Origin: Microbacterium sp.
GTDB taxonomy: Bacteria > Actinomycetota > Actinomycetes > Actinomycetales > Microbacteriaceae
Direction: 5' to 3'
Length of the DNA stretch: 56,415 nt
Assembly (NCBI RefSeq): GCF_011620665.1
Contig: NZ_WOYQ01000082.1
Location: 1 to 56,415, forward strand
A program made the translations under genes and the position numbers. The notes under the pieces are model-generated. The model ran no database searches. It was not told the DNA's origin and saw only the letters and a list, made by a program, of their open reading frames with translations. This document shows positions 25,482 to 34,308 of the stretch, piece by piece (positions within the stretch are counted from its first letter, which is position 1; every line of letters starts with the position of its first letter).

Positions 25482-27091
25482 TGACTCGGCACGCCGCCAC
25501 CTTCACCCCGGCAGAACTCACCCGCCGCCAAAAGCGCGACCTGCAACGCGAGATCACAAGGACCCGCGACGAAGAGAAGCCAGCGCGCTCATCTCGTCAA
25601 GAGCGCGGCCTCCCAGAGCCGGCCGTCGCAGGCCCATTCGGCCCCGGTCTGATCCTCGGCGGGTACTGGAACCTCGCGAAGGCGTGGATCCCAGCTCACC
25701 AGGCCACCTCGCAGCACATCGCGGGGATCTACCCGTTCGTCGCCGACTCGGGGCTCGGCCACCGCGGACCGATCCTCGGCGTCGACTTGAACGCCGACGC
25801 GCTGTGGCACTTCTCCCCCTGGGAGGCCTACGTGGACTCGTCAGAGCGCGGCACGTTCTCCACGAACATCCTCGTTCTCGGCGCCTACCGCGGCGGGAAG
25901 TCTGCCACCGTGAAAACCCTCGTCACGCGATCGATCGCGTTCGGCCACCAAGTCGTGGTCCCCTCCGACCCGAAGGGCGAATGGGTGGCAGTCGCCGAGG
26001 CGATACCCGGCGGGCGGGTGATACACCTCGGTGGCGGCACGGGAGCACGCCTGAACCCTCTCGATCGCGGTCCGCGCCGCACGGGGACGACCGACGAGCA
26101 GCACGAGCAAATGGTGAAGCAGCGCCGCATCGGCACGCTGATCGCTCTCATCGAGATGACGCTCGGCGGGCGGATGTCGGCCGTCGAGCACGCCGCGATC
26201 CTCGACGCCCTCGACCGTTGCATCGAACGCACGGGCGATCGGCCGACTTTGCGGGGCGTGTATGAGGAGCTCGAGCAGCTCGCAGGAGAGACGGATGCCG
26301 CATTCCACGCTGCCGACGGCGCGATCCAGCCCCGCTTCGTACTGCGCCGATTCGTGGAAGGCGACCTATCCGGGCTCTTCGAAGACGAGTCCACAGTCGA
26401 GTTCGATCAAGATGCGCCGATCGTGGTCACCGACACGAGCGAGCTTTTCGCGCGTGGGGACCTCGCCGCGCAGCTCACCCAGGTGTGCTCGACCGCGTGG
26501 ATCCAAGCCGTCATTTCCGACCGTGCCGCGCGCCGCACCCGGTACGTGGTGCGGGAGGAGGGATGGCGCGACATGACCTCGCTTGCGTCGCTGCAGATGT
26601 TCCAGCAATGGCTGAAACTCTCCCGGCACTACGGGATCAGCAACATCGTCATCCTGCACAAGATGGGCGACCTCGACGCCGTGGGTGACGCCGACTCCAT
26701 GGAACGCTCCCTCGCCTACTCAATCGTCGGCGACATCGAGAACAAGTTCATCTTCCGCGTCAACCACCAGGAGCAGGCCGCGCTGCGCACCCGCCTCAAC
26801 CTCCCTGCCCCGCACGTAGAAATGGCGCGGCACTTACGCAAGGGAGAGTTTCTCGCGTACGTCGGCCAGTACTCCTACCTGGTCGACTGCTTCGCCACCT
26901 CGACCCCGTGGGAGTACGAGCTGTTCGCCACCGACGACGCCGTCTCCCCGGCCGATCACGAAGACGCCGCACTCCGGCTCGTCGACGCGGACGCGCTCGA
27001 GGCCTACTGGCCGGACGCCACCAAAGACATCGACACCGGATTAGAGGGCTGGCTCATCGCCGAGCCCCGCGACCTCACCGAGGAGCAATGA
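25481..27091 (+). CDS. VirB4-like ATPase of the T4SS
   Basis: This 536-aa P-loop ATPase has Walker A at about 133-141 (GAYRGGKSA) followed by the FtsK/VirB4-like PSDPKGEW, and a later acidic strand PIVVTDTSEL as the Walker B position. It is conserved with, and co-translated after, the SCO6880-like gene and would power pilus assembly or substrate transfer. The ATG at 25481 overlaps the previous stop (TGATG); a GTG directly before it gives the same frame with one more residue. Confidence 0.85.
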   Translation: MTRHAATFTPAELTRRQKRDLQREITRTRDEEKPARSSRQERGLPEPAVAGPFGPGLILGGYWNLAKAWIPAHQATSQHIAGIYPFVADSGLGHRGPILGVDLNADALWHFSPWEAYVDSSERGTFSTNILVLGAYRGGKSATVKTLVTRSIAFGHQVVVPSDPKGEWVAVAEAIPGGRVIHLGGGTGARLNPLDRGPRRTGTTDEQHEQMVKQRRIGTLIALIEMTLGGRMSAVEHAAILDALDRCIERTGDRPTLRGVYEELEQLAGETDAAFHAADGAIQPRFVLRRFVEGDLSGLFEDESTVEFDQDAPIVVTDTSELFARGDLAAQLTQVCSTAWIQAVISDRAARRTRYVVREEGWRDMTSLASLQMFQQWLKLSRHYGISNIVILHKMGDLDAVGDADSMERSLAYSIVGDIENKFIFRVNHQEQAALRTRLNLPAPHVEMARHLRKGEFLAYVGQYSYLVDCFATSTPWEYELFATDDAVSPADHEDAALRLVDADALEAYWPDATKDIDTGLEGWLIAEPRDLTEEQ

Positions 27092-28383
27092 CCATGAGCA
27101 TGATGATCAGTCACCCCCGCGCCTACGCGACCGTCACCGGCCCGCACGCGACATTCGTCACCATCGACGGCCACTCCGAACCCGTCCTCGCCGACGCCGA
27201 TGAAGACATCCGGCACGCGATCGTCCGGCGAGCGACCGACGAAGCGCGCCGCACGGGCGCCCCAGTCGAGCTCGTCACATCCGGCGATCGCGGCGAGCAC
27301 CACTTGCTCATCGGCACGGAGGGAGAGCTCGCCCCGATAGACACCGCCGACGCGGCGTCCGAGCCTTCGAGCCGTCGCAGCTCACGAGACGAAAAGTCCG
27401 GACAGGAGGTGAGTGAACGGGCTCCGCAGTCGAGCGCCACCAACATCGGTGATGCGCCAGCTGCGGAGCCCCCCACCCGCCCCACCTTCCTCACATCGAG
27501 CAGCGACGCCGCAGCACTGACCCCCGGGTGGCGAGGAGTACTCGCCCGCCTCGGGATCACGGTGCGCCCGTCGACGGCAGAACGGCAGCGAACGGAGTGG
27601 ACGGCGACCGTGTCCAGGCAGTGGGCCGGATGCCGCACCATCGCGGTCGCGAACGGCAAAGGGGGCGTCGGCAAGACGATGACCACCGCAATGCTCGCCT
27701 CCGTCTATGCCCGCGAAGGCGGCGGCAACGTCCTCGCCTGGGACAACAACGACACCCGAGGAACCCTCGGATGGCGCACCGAACAGGGCATGTACGACAC
27801 CACCCTCCGCGACCTGCTCCCCGAAGCATCCACGCTCCTCGCCCACGGCGCAGGAGTGTCGGACATCACCCGCTTCGTGCATCACCAGGCCACAGACCGG
27901 TACGACGTGCTGCGTTCCAACCCGGAACTGCTCGCCACCGACCAGCGCATCGCCGCGACCGAGTTCGATCTGCTGATGCAGGTCGCCGCACGGTTCTACC
28001 GCCTCGTTCTCTTCGACTCAGGCAACGACGAGTCCGCCGAACGCTGGCTGCGGATGGTCGACAACTCGTACCAGCTCGTCATCCCCACCCTCGCCACGCC
28101 CGAATCCGCCGAGTCTGCGGCGCTGCTCCTTGATGCGCTCCGGGGCCGCGACGAACGGTCCGCCCTCCTCGCAGACCGCGCAGTCGTCATCGTCACCCAA
28201 TCCGAGGCAGCACCCGTCGCATCACGCCGCATCGCCGACGGCTTCCGCGACCACGTCCGCGCAGTGCAGATCATCCCGTTCGACCCGGCACTCAAGACCG
28301 GTCAGCTTCGATTCGACGCACTCCGACGCCGCACGCGCGACGCCTGGTTCGCCGCCGCCGCATCCGCGGCGGAGGGCCTCTGA
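27088..28383 (+). CDS. ParA/MinD-like ATPase in the transfer operon
   Basis: This 431-aa protein has an N-terminal extension of about 180 residues, Pro/Ser/Ala-rich after about residue 90, and a C-terminal deviant Walker ATPase domain with VANGKGGVGKTMT. A Walker B-like strand follows as LVLFDSGND. Such ATPases position DNA or protein complexes on the nucleoid or at the membrane. No ParB gene is nearby. Its place between the VirB4-like and VirD4-like genes suggests it positions the transfer machinery or substrate DNA. Confidence 0.85.
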   Translation: MTMSMMISHPRAYATVTGPHATFVTIDGHSEPVLADADEDIRHAIVRRATDEARRTGAPVELVTSGDRGEHHLLIGTEGELAPIDTADAASEPSSRRSSRDEKSGQEVSERAPQSSATNIGDAPAAEPPTRPTFLTSSSDAAALTPGWRGVLARLGITVRPSTAERQRTEWTATVSRQWAGCRTIAVANGKGGVGKTMTTAMLASVYAREGGGNVLAWDNNDTRGTLGWRTEQGMYDTTLRDLLPEASTLLAHGAGVSDITRFVHHQATDRYDVLRSNPELLATDQRIAATEFDLLMQVAARFYRLVLFDSGNDESAERWLRMVDNSYQLVIPTLATPESAESAALLLDALRGRDERSALLADRAVVIVTQSEAAPVASRRIADGFRDHVRAVQIIPFDPALKTGQLRFDALRRRTRDAWFAAAASAAEGL

Positions 28384-28396
28384 GGAGGCGAACGCC

Positions 28397-30235
28397 ATGA
28401 ACGGACTGCTAGGGAAGGGCATCGCGGTACTCATCGCCGCCGCCGTCATCCTGGCGCTCGCGTTCGGGTTCATCGCCGAGACCGTCACCCAACTCGCCTG
28501 CGGCTCTCGCCCGACGCCTGACAGCCTCTTCGCCGGGCTCTGGCTCGCCGTCACCGGCGACCCGACCGCATACGCCGCACTCGATGGGTGCGAATTGCCG
28601 TTGGCCTGGATCCGGGTCGCCGACATCGCCGCCGTGCTGCTCATAGCGGCGCTGGCGATCTGGATTCTGGTCGCGGTGCGCCGATACCGCGAGTCCGATC
28701 GGGCGTTCATCACCGACCTCCGGATGCGCCCCGGGTTCGCGACCAGCTCGGAGATCCGCGACCACCTCTCTGCGAAGGCGGTGCTGCGCCGCGCGGGGCA
28801 ACTCCGGCCCGACCTCAAGAAGCCGACCGCGACCGACGTCGGGTGGCGGGTCGGCCGCTCCCGCGGTCAGGACGTGTACGTCTCGATCGAAGACTCCGTT
28901 GCCCTCGAGGGACCGCCCCGCTCCGGCAAGGGGTACCGGGTGCTGATCTCCGCGATCGTGGACTGGTCCGGGCCGCTGATCACGACGTCGACGACCAACG
29001 ACAACCTGACCGCGACGATGCGGATCCGGCAGACCCGCGGCGACGTGCACGTGTTCGACCCGCAAGGGCTCTCCGGCATCCGGCATCCGCTGCGGGTCTC
29101 GCCGATCGCCGGCTGTGAGGATCCGCTCGTGGCAATGCAACGCGGGACTGCGATCATCACCGGCACGGCACTGGGCGCTTCAGCCACGAACGGGGAATGG
29201 GCACAGGCATCCGGGGTCGTCCTCGGCAGGCTGCTGCACGCCGCCGCCGTCGGCGGCAAGTCGATTGCCGAACTGTACGACTGGGGCACGAGCCCGGCGC
29301 AGACCCGTGACGCGGTCGACATTCTCAAAGCCGACGGGACACCCGGGTGGGGCGACAGCCTGGACGCGACAATTAGCGGTGACGAGAAGCTCGTGTCATC
29401 AATCTGGTTCGGCGTACAGGGTGCCGTCGCACCCCTCGCCGTCCCGCAGATCCGCGACGCCCTCTTGCCCCAGCCGGGTGACCCGGTGTTTGACCCGCGC
29501 GAGTTCCTCGACAGTGCCAACACCCTGTACCTGCTCGGGTCCTCCTCCGGGGCATCCGCGATGGGCGGGTGGCTCAGCGCGCTGCTCGACGACATCGTCG
29601 AAGTCGCCCGCACCACCGCGCTCGCCTCCCCTGGCTCCCGACTCGCCCACCCGCTGGGGTTGATCTTGGACGAGATCGCGAACATGTTCCGCTGGGGAAA
29701 CCTGCCTCGCATCATGGCCGACGGTGGCGGCCGCGGCATCTGCACGTTCATCGTCTTGCAAGCCCTGTCCCAAGCTGAAACCTCGTGGTCGCGCGCCGAG
29801 GCCGACACCATCTGGGCCGCGGCGACCGCGAAAGTGCTGCTGGGTGGCGCCAGCCACGTGAACCACCTGCGCGACATCGAGTCCTTGCTCGGTACCCGTG
29901 AGACGCAGCGCACACAGCGGTCATGGTCGACCCGGGATGCCGGGCACTCCACCAGCGAGCATCATGAACGCCGACCCTTGATGTCGGTCGATGAGATCCG
30001 GCGGCTGCCGCCGACCGTCGGGCTCCTCGCGTATCGCAACAGGCGCAGCGTGCTCCTCGACCTCGCCGGTTGGGACGAACGCCGCGACGCGTCGTCGATC
30101 CAGTCCGGCAAGCGACAGACCGAGCAGGAGCAACGCGGCGTTTTCGACACCGCCGCCCGCGCAGCGTCACCGACAGCGGCTCTGGCATCGTCCCCACAAG
30201 AGGCGGATTCTGCGCAGGCGGTGAGCGAAGAATGA
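28397..30235 (+). CDS. VirD4/TraG-type coupling protein
   Basis: This 612-aa coupling ATPase has two N-terminal membrane helices (about 8-30 and 75-97), Walker A at about 171-180 (EGPPRSGKGY), Walker B around 421-428 (LGLILDEIANM), and the TraG/VirD4 signature around FIVLQALSQ. It recruits the relaxase-DNA complex to the channel. GAGGCG precedes the ATG. The partner relaxase is the MobF protein at 35269-38274 on the opposite strand. Confidence 0.92.
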   Translation: MNGLLGKGIAVLIAAAVILALAFGFIAETVTQLACGSRPTPDSLFAGLWLAVTGDPTAYAALDGCELPLAWIRVADIAAVLLIAALAIWILVAVRRYRESDRAFITDLRMRPGFATSSEIRDHLSAKAVLRRAGQLRPDLKKPTATDVGWRVGRSRGQDVYVSIEDSVALEGPPRSGKGYRVLISAIVDWSGPLITTSTTNDNLTATMRIRQTRGDVHVFDPQGLSGIRHPLRVSPIAGCEDPLVAMQRGTAIITGTALGASATNGEWAQASGVVLGRLLHAAAVGGKSIAELYDWGTSPAQTRDAVDILKADGTPGWGDSLDATISGDEKLVSSIWFGVQGAVAPLAVPQIRDALLPQPGDPVFDPREFLDSANTLYLLGSSSGASAMGGWLSALLDDIVEVARTTALASPGSRLAHPLGLILDEIANMFRWGNLPRIMADGGGRGICTFIVLQALSQAETSWSRAEADTIWAAATAKVLLGGASHVNHLRDIESLLGTRETQRTQRSWSTRDAGHSTSEHHERRPLMSVDEIRRLPPTVGLLAYRNRRSVLLDLAGWDERRDASSIQSGKRQTEQEQRGVFDTAARAASPTAALASSPQEADSAQAVSEE

Positions 30236-30627
30236 CCAACCGTCGCCGGCCCGCACTGATGAACCTTTACCGGACCGAGTTCCTCCGCTCCCGCACCTGG
30301 TTCGCGCGCCGCGACCGCTGGTTCACCCAACAGGCCGCCCGCGGCATCCCACTCATCTGCGCAGGATGTGGGCGACCCGCCGGGAAGAAGCAGCTCGAGT
30401 TGCACCACCTCGACTACGCCGGCGTCGTCCTCGAACAAGGGCGCTGGAAGGCGCTCGAAGCACACGACGACCTCGTGCCGATGCACCCGTACTGCCACGA
30501 CCTGTTGCACCGCCTCATCGACCGTGACGCGGTGCTCGCTCGAAACCGCACCCGCCGTGCGGCATCCGCCCATGCCCTGGAACGGCTCCGCCGCAGCCTG
30601 CAGCCCAAAGAAGGGACAGCGTCGTGA
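30232..30627 (+). CDS. Small HNH-like protein
   Basis: This 131-aa protein has a zinc-finger HNH pattern: CAGCG, then LELHHLDYAG, and HPYCHDLLHRL. These give the paired cysteines, the HH dipeptide and a C-terminal Cys-His-x-x-x-His. The N-terminus is highly basic. It could be a nicking or cutting nuclease used in transfer or establishment. It overlaps the coupling-protein gene by ATGA and the next gene by GTGA. Confidence 0.75.
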   Translation: MTNRRRPALMNLYRTEFLRSRTWFARRDRWFTQQAARGIPLICAGCGRPAGKKQLELHHLDYAGVVLEQGRWKALEAHDDLVPMHPYCHDLLHRLIDRDAVLARNRTRRAASAHALERLRRSLQPKEGTAS

Positions 30628-31106
30628 CCGACTACGAAGACCCGCCCGACGTCGACGACCTCATCGCCGAGGAGATGAGCGACTTCGAACCCGACATCCG
30701 CTACGGCACCTCCGCACCGATCGGAGCGCGCGTCATCGACTGGCGGTCTCTCACACCGCAGGAGGCGCGCGCCGCTTGGGGCGAACTGCGGGTATGGGTC
30801 GAGTGGTTCACCGTCCGTTACCGGGTCTCCGAGTCCGTCGTCCCGGTCTGCTGGTTCAAGCATGGACAGCTCGTCGAAGAACTCTCCGCGTTGCACATCG
30901 CGCACACCGTGGCGTTCCACACATCCGACGCCGGGTTCGGGCCGATCGGATGGCACGAACGCCTCAGCCTCACAATTCCCCGCCTCGCCCGCGCATACGC
31001 CGGCGGATGCTCGCGCGGACACGACCCCGTAAGACCTCGCTCGTGGACGGGCGTCGTCGACGAGCAGGAATGGGACGCGTGGACCAGCCAGGCCCACGCA
31101 CACTGA
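30624..31106 (+). CDS. DUF4913-family protein
   Basis: This 160-aa protein matches the actinobacterial DUF4913 pattern: WGELRVWVEWFTVRYRV, VVPVCWFKHGQLVEELSALH and IAHTVAF. The N-terminus is acidic. The family is typical of actinobacterial conjugative elements and has no known function. The GTG at 30624 overlaps the HNH stop codon. Its place just before ssb suggests a role in DNA processing or in setting up incoming DNA. Confidence 0.82.
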   Translation: MTDYEDPPDVDDLIAEEMSDFEPDIRYGTSAPIGARVIDWRSLTPQEARAAWGELRVWVEWFTVRYRVSESVVPVCWFKHGQLVEELSALHIAHTVAFHTSDAGFGPIGWHERLSLTIPRLARAYAGGCSRGHDPVRPRSWTGVVDEQEWDAWTSQAHAH

Positions 31107-31142
31107 GACGCCTTGGGTGCCTCACGACAGGAAGGAAGAACA

Positions 31143-31589
31143 ATGACCACCAGGATCCCGGTCACCATCGAGGGCAACCTCACCGGTGACCCCGAACATG
31201 GCGCGGGAGAGTCGGGCAACGAGTACGCCCGCTTCACCGTCGCCGTCAATGACCGACGCCTCAACGAGACCACCAACCGCTGGGAAGACGCGGGCACGGT
31301 GTTCCACCGCGTCGTCGTGTTCAACCAGCAGTCCCGGCACGTCGCCGACTCGCTCCGCAAGGGCGACAGCGTGATCGTCGCCGGCGACCTCCGCTTCGGC
31401 ACGTACACCGACAAGGAGACGGGGCAGAACCACGAGACCCGCGACGTCGTCGCGGACAACGTCGGGGCGTCGCTGAAGTTCGCGGGCGTCGAGGTCGATC
31501 GCGCCCCAAAAGCTGAGAGGCCCGCAGCAGACGCTACGGGCCCGACAGCAGTACCGGCCTCGTACGCCGGCACCGGGGTTGTCCGCTGA
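31143..31589 (+). CDS. ssb: Single-stranded DNA-binding protein
   Basis: This 148-aa protein has an OB fold of the SSB family across residues 1-110 (VTIEGNLTGDPE, ARFTVAVNDR, FHRVVVFNQQS, SVIVAGDLRFG). The usual acidic C-terminal tip (DDDIPF) is missing; it ends SYAGTGVVR, so it probably does not recruit host repair partners in the normal way. It would coat the transferred strand. It is the last gene of the transfer operon and is followed by a strong hairpin. GGAAGGAAG precedes the ATG. Confidence 0.92.
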   Translation: MTTRIPVTIEGNLTGDPEHGAGESGNEYARFTVAVNDRRLNETTNRWEDAGTVFHRVVVFNQQSRHVADSLRKGDSVIVAGDLRFGTYTDKETGQNHETRDVVADNVGASLKFAGVEVDRAPKAERPAADATGPTAVPASYAGTGVVR

Positions 31590-31604
31590 CCCATCGCAAC
31601 AGGA

Positions 31605-31640
31605 GAGCGGCGTGGGAGTCATGGTACTCCCACGCCGCTC
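31605..31640 (+). terminator. Strong hairpin after ssb
   Basis: A perfect 15-bp stem, GAGCGGCGTGGGAGT (31605-31619) with ACTCCCACGCCGCTC (31626-31640), has a 6-nt loop CATGGT. It lies 15 bp after the ssb stop and closes the transfer operon. No U tract follows. Confidence 0.8.
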
Positions 31641-31755
31641 CGCGTGTGCTGGCGCGACGATGGCCAGTTCTCGGTGTCGGGATGCTGCGCCTCAACACCT
31701 CACCGCCCTCGAACACTCGGGCAAGTTGCCTCAGGCTGGCAGCTAAGTTGTGAGC

Positions 31756-33720
31756 ATGTCGAACCCGAACCTCGAGCAACCCATCGAGGGAGGTCGTCTC
31801 GCGCCTCGTGACATCGTCCGACGACGAATAGAGAACGCGTGGGATTTGGCCCTCGTTCAACGGGACGAAGTGTGGAAGGAGGACCGTATTCGCCTCCTCC
31901 TTGACTCACTCATCATGGGGTACCCAGTTGGATCTTTGCTCTTCTGCCAGATCGATCGACCTGGCATGGCATCGATCCCGCTGGGTGGGGGCCAAGCGGC
32001 CGTGCGACAAGCGGAGACGTCCAACCCGCAACTGGTCGACGGCCAGCAGCGTGTCTTCGCGATCTATTCGATCTTCACCGGCCGCGGGTACGGCCGGTTC
32101 TACTTGAACGCATTCCGTGATCCTTCGCGAGATGCGGGATACATCCTGTGGCGCCGATTTGACCCCGTGCTCGATACGGAAGTCGACGGATTCAACGAGC
32201 GCGAAGCCGAACCGATCGCTGACCGTGACCGTTACGTCGACCTCTCGAACTGGCTGTCGCTCGGAGAGCTCATCGAAGCCGAGATCGACAACTCGCGCGT
32301 CGCCGCCGTGGTATCCATACTCGATTACCAATTCCGCCTCCCCGACGACGCGACTGCTCGAACGGCGATCGCGGCCCGCCTGGAGTCTGTGCGCGCGGCA
32401 TGGCTTCGGAAGAGCATTCCGATGATCTCGGCCTCGGTGCGAGACCCGGAAGATGTGCTCGAGGTATTCAGCCGCGTGAATCGGGGCGGCGCACCGGTTT
32501 CAGGCAACGATCTCTATTTCGCCGCGGTCAAGACCTTCTGGCACGACCCTGAGCTGTCCGCGCCAGGGGAGACGTCCGCTCACGCCGCACTCAAGGGCAT
32601 TGCTGATGCGACTGGGGGGTTGCTCGACGTCTACGGCGCCCTCAGTCTGCTGTCCCGGCTCGCGCTGGCGGGTATCGGACTCTCGGACATGGTTCCCGTG
32701 AACGTCGACCGACTCAGCAAGGCGAACAAGCGCCCCATACTCCGATCGATGAAGTCGACGGCCCCGCTGGTGGCGAAGGCCGTGCAACGCTTCACCGCAG
32801 TTCTGCACGAACACACCCGAATGGGGTACGCGCTCAAGATGACTCGAACCCAGTTATGGGAGGACGTCTTCGGCTGGGTGGTCGCGAGCGACGCTGAGCG
32901 CGAATGGACAGAGGGTGACATTTCGCAGGTCGAGGAGTATGTCCTTGGCGCAACTCTCTTCGGCTACCAGCAGGTCCTCGGCGATGCCTTCCGGCGAGAT
33001 GCGTTTGCGGTGGCGCTCAATGCCGGGTCAGCAGGTCGCGAGTTTCCGACACGAGAGATCATCGGGGTGGCTCATGGGAGGTACCCGAAGCTCAAGCGCG
33101 GGCGTCAGCAGGTTCGTGGTCTACTCAATGCCGACGAACGGCTGGAAGTCGCCCGTAGCGCACCGCATCTGCTCGTCGCGTTTTCGCAGCAGCTCCCCCT
33201 CGGCGTCGGTTCGGTCGATTGGGACCACGTGGTGGCAGCGGAGAACCAATCCCGATTCCGATTGCCACCTGGCTTTGGCCGTCGATACGCACCAACGCAC
33301 ACATACCTCAACTGGCCGGGCAACTTCTGGTTCCTCGACTCGAGCGCCAACAGGTCAGTGCAGGAGATGCCCCCGCGTGAGAAGTTCGTTCGCCTTCGAG
33401 AATGGGCACTCAGCGACCCGCGAGGAAAAGGGCGCATCGGGCCGGACTTGAATGCGGGCATTTCCGGCGCGCATCTCAAAGCGTTCGAGGCCCTCGGCAC
33501 AGAGCTGGCCAGTCTGACCAACGTGGCCGACGCCCCGAGGTCACACACGCGCGCATTCAAGAGGTCGGAAACACGCTGGCTGAACTCGTCCGCGACCGAA
33601 CTGCATGGCTGCTCGATGAGGCGCTGGACGTGTTCCCGGGATTGGCCGCCTTCGCCGCAGATGCCGACGTGGTGGTCGCCGATGTCCCCGATCGACCGGA
33701 CTCTCTTGCGGATCGACTAG
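31756..33720 (+). CDS. DUF262/HNH (GmrSD-like) protein, frameshifted near its end
   Basis: This reads as a two-domain GmrSD-type nuclease. The DUF262 part has VQRDEVWKEDRI (35-46), the ParB-like catalytic LVDGQQRVF (93-101) and FSRVNRGGAPVSGNDLYF. The C-terminal DUF1524-like HNH part has VDWDHVVAAENQSRF and, further on, WPGNFWFLDSSANRSVQEMP. These families cut modified or foreign DNA. After about 33533 the frame loses coding character while another frame continues the protein, so the last 60 residues here are an artefact of a frameshift. ATG 31756 or GTG 31750 could be the start. Confidence 0.75.
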   Translation: MSNPNLEQPIEGGRLAPRDIVRRRIENAWDLALVQRDEVWKEDRIRLLLDSLIMGYPVGSLLFCQIDRPGMASIPLGGGQAAVRQAETSNPQLVDGQQRVFAIYSIFTGRGYGRFYLNAFRDPSRDAGYILWRRFDPVLDTEVDGFNEREAEPIADRDRYVDLSNWLSLGELIEAEIDNSRVAAVVSILDYQFRLPDDATARTAIAARLESVRAAWLRKSIPMISASVRDPEDVLEVFSRVNRGGAPVSGNDLYFAAVKTFWHDPELSAPGETSAHAALKGIADATGGLLDVYGALSLLSRLALAGIGLSDMVPVNVDRLSKANKRPILRSMKSTAPLVAKAVQRFTAVLHEHTRMGYALKMTRTQLWEDVFGWVVASDAEREWTEGDISQVEEYVLGATLFGYQQVLGDAFRRDAFAVALNAGSAGREFPTREIIGVAHGRYPKLKRGRQQVRGLLNADERLEVARSAPHLLVAFSQQLPLGVGSVDWDHVVAAENQSRFRLPPGFGRRYAPTHTYLNWPGNFWFLDSSANRSVQEMPPREKFVRLREWALSDPRGKGRIGPDLNAGISGAHLKAFEALGTELASLTNVADAPRSHTRAFKRSETRWLNSSATELHGCSMRRWTCSRDWPPSPQMPTWWSPMSPIDRTLLRID

Positions 33721-34145
33721 GAATAGACGCGCTGCTACACGCGTTCGGACTCGACGCCGATTCGATGGCTCTCGCTAGGAAGCGGGCCAGCGACAAGATC
33801 TACTCCCGACGCGTCGCTTTGCAGCGGACGATTGTCGAGCGCATCGAAGATGTAGTTGGGATCGAGGAGCGGTGGATCTGGCCCGCGCGGCGCCGGATCG
33901 ACCCAGTCAGCTGCATCGCGTTCCGGCTCCGCGGGGGAAACGCTATAGAGCTCATCAGTGACTGGAGTCCCGACTTTGGCTTCCGGCTGCGCATCAAGGC
34001 CTACGAGAAGCGTGAGAACAGGCGGTATCCCGACTTCGATCACATCCCGCTCGGTGAGACATGGGAGGAAGCCACCGATCAGGAGATCGCTGAAGCGTTC
34101 GCCCGTCACGCGATCGAGTTGCAGCGCGTTCATCCGCGCCAGTGA
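33537..34145 (+). CDS. C-terminal part of the DUF262/HNH gene after a frameshift
   Basis: This frame carries coding-like protein from VTHARIQEVGNTLAELV to HAIELQRVHPRQ but has no start codon before GTG 33630. Joining it to the upstream gene at the C4 run 33533-33536 gives a smooth reading (ADAP-EVTHARIQ) and a single protein of about 796 aa. Restoring one C would fuse the two. The part has a helical start and a beta-rich end (AIELISDWS, FRLRIKAYEK) with no domain I can name. It may be the substrate-recognition tail of the nuclease. Confidence 0.55.
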   Translation, partial: EVTHARIQEVGNTLAELVRDRTAWLLDEALDVFPGLAAFAADADVVVADVPDRPDSLADRLGIDALLHAFGLDADSMALARKRASDKIYSRRVALQRTIVERIEDVVGIEERWIWPARRRIDPVSCIAFRLRGGNAIELISDWSPDFGFRLRIKAYEKRENRRYPDFDHIPLGETWEEATDQEIAEAFARHAIELQRVHPRQ

Positions 34146-34308
34146 CTCCTCAGGGATGGTTGAGAACTTGACAGGCCACTGCCTTATCGTCGACGTCCCT
34201 AGAAGTGCCGATGCCGAGCGCGCCTGTTCGCCCGATTGTGCTGCGAGGTCGCCCTCGTGGTCGACAAGATCGACGGTGAACATGGTCGATCTGCGTGCGT
34301 AGAGCCGG

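Noticed and set aside
31605..31640. Perfect inverted repeat as the end of an insertion sequence
   Set aside because: It is a compact stem-loop directly after ssb with no transposase or target duplication, so a terminator is the simpler reading.
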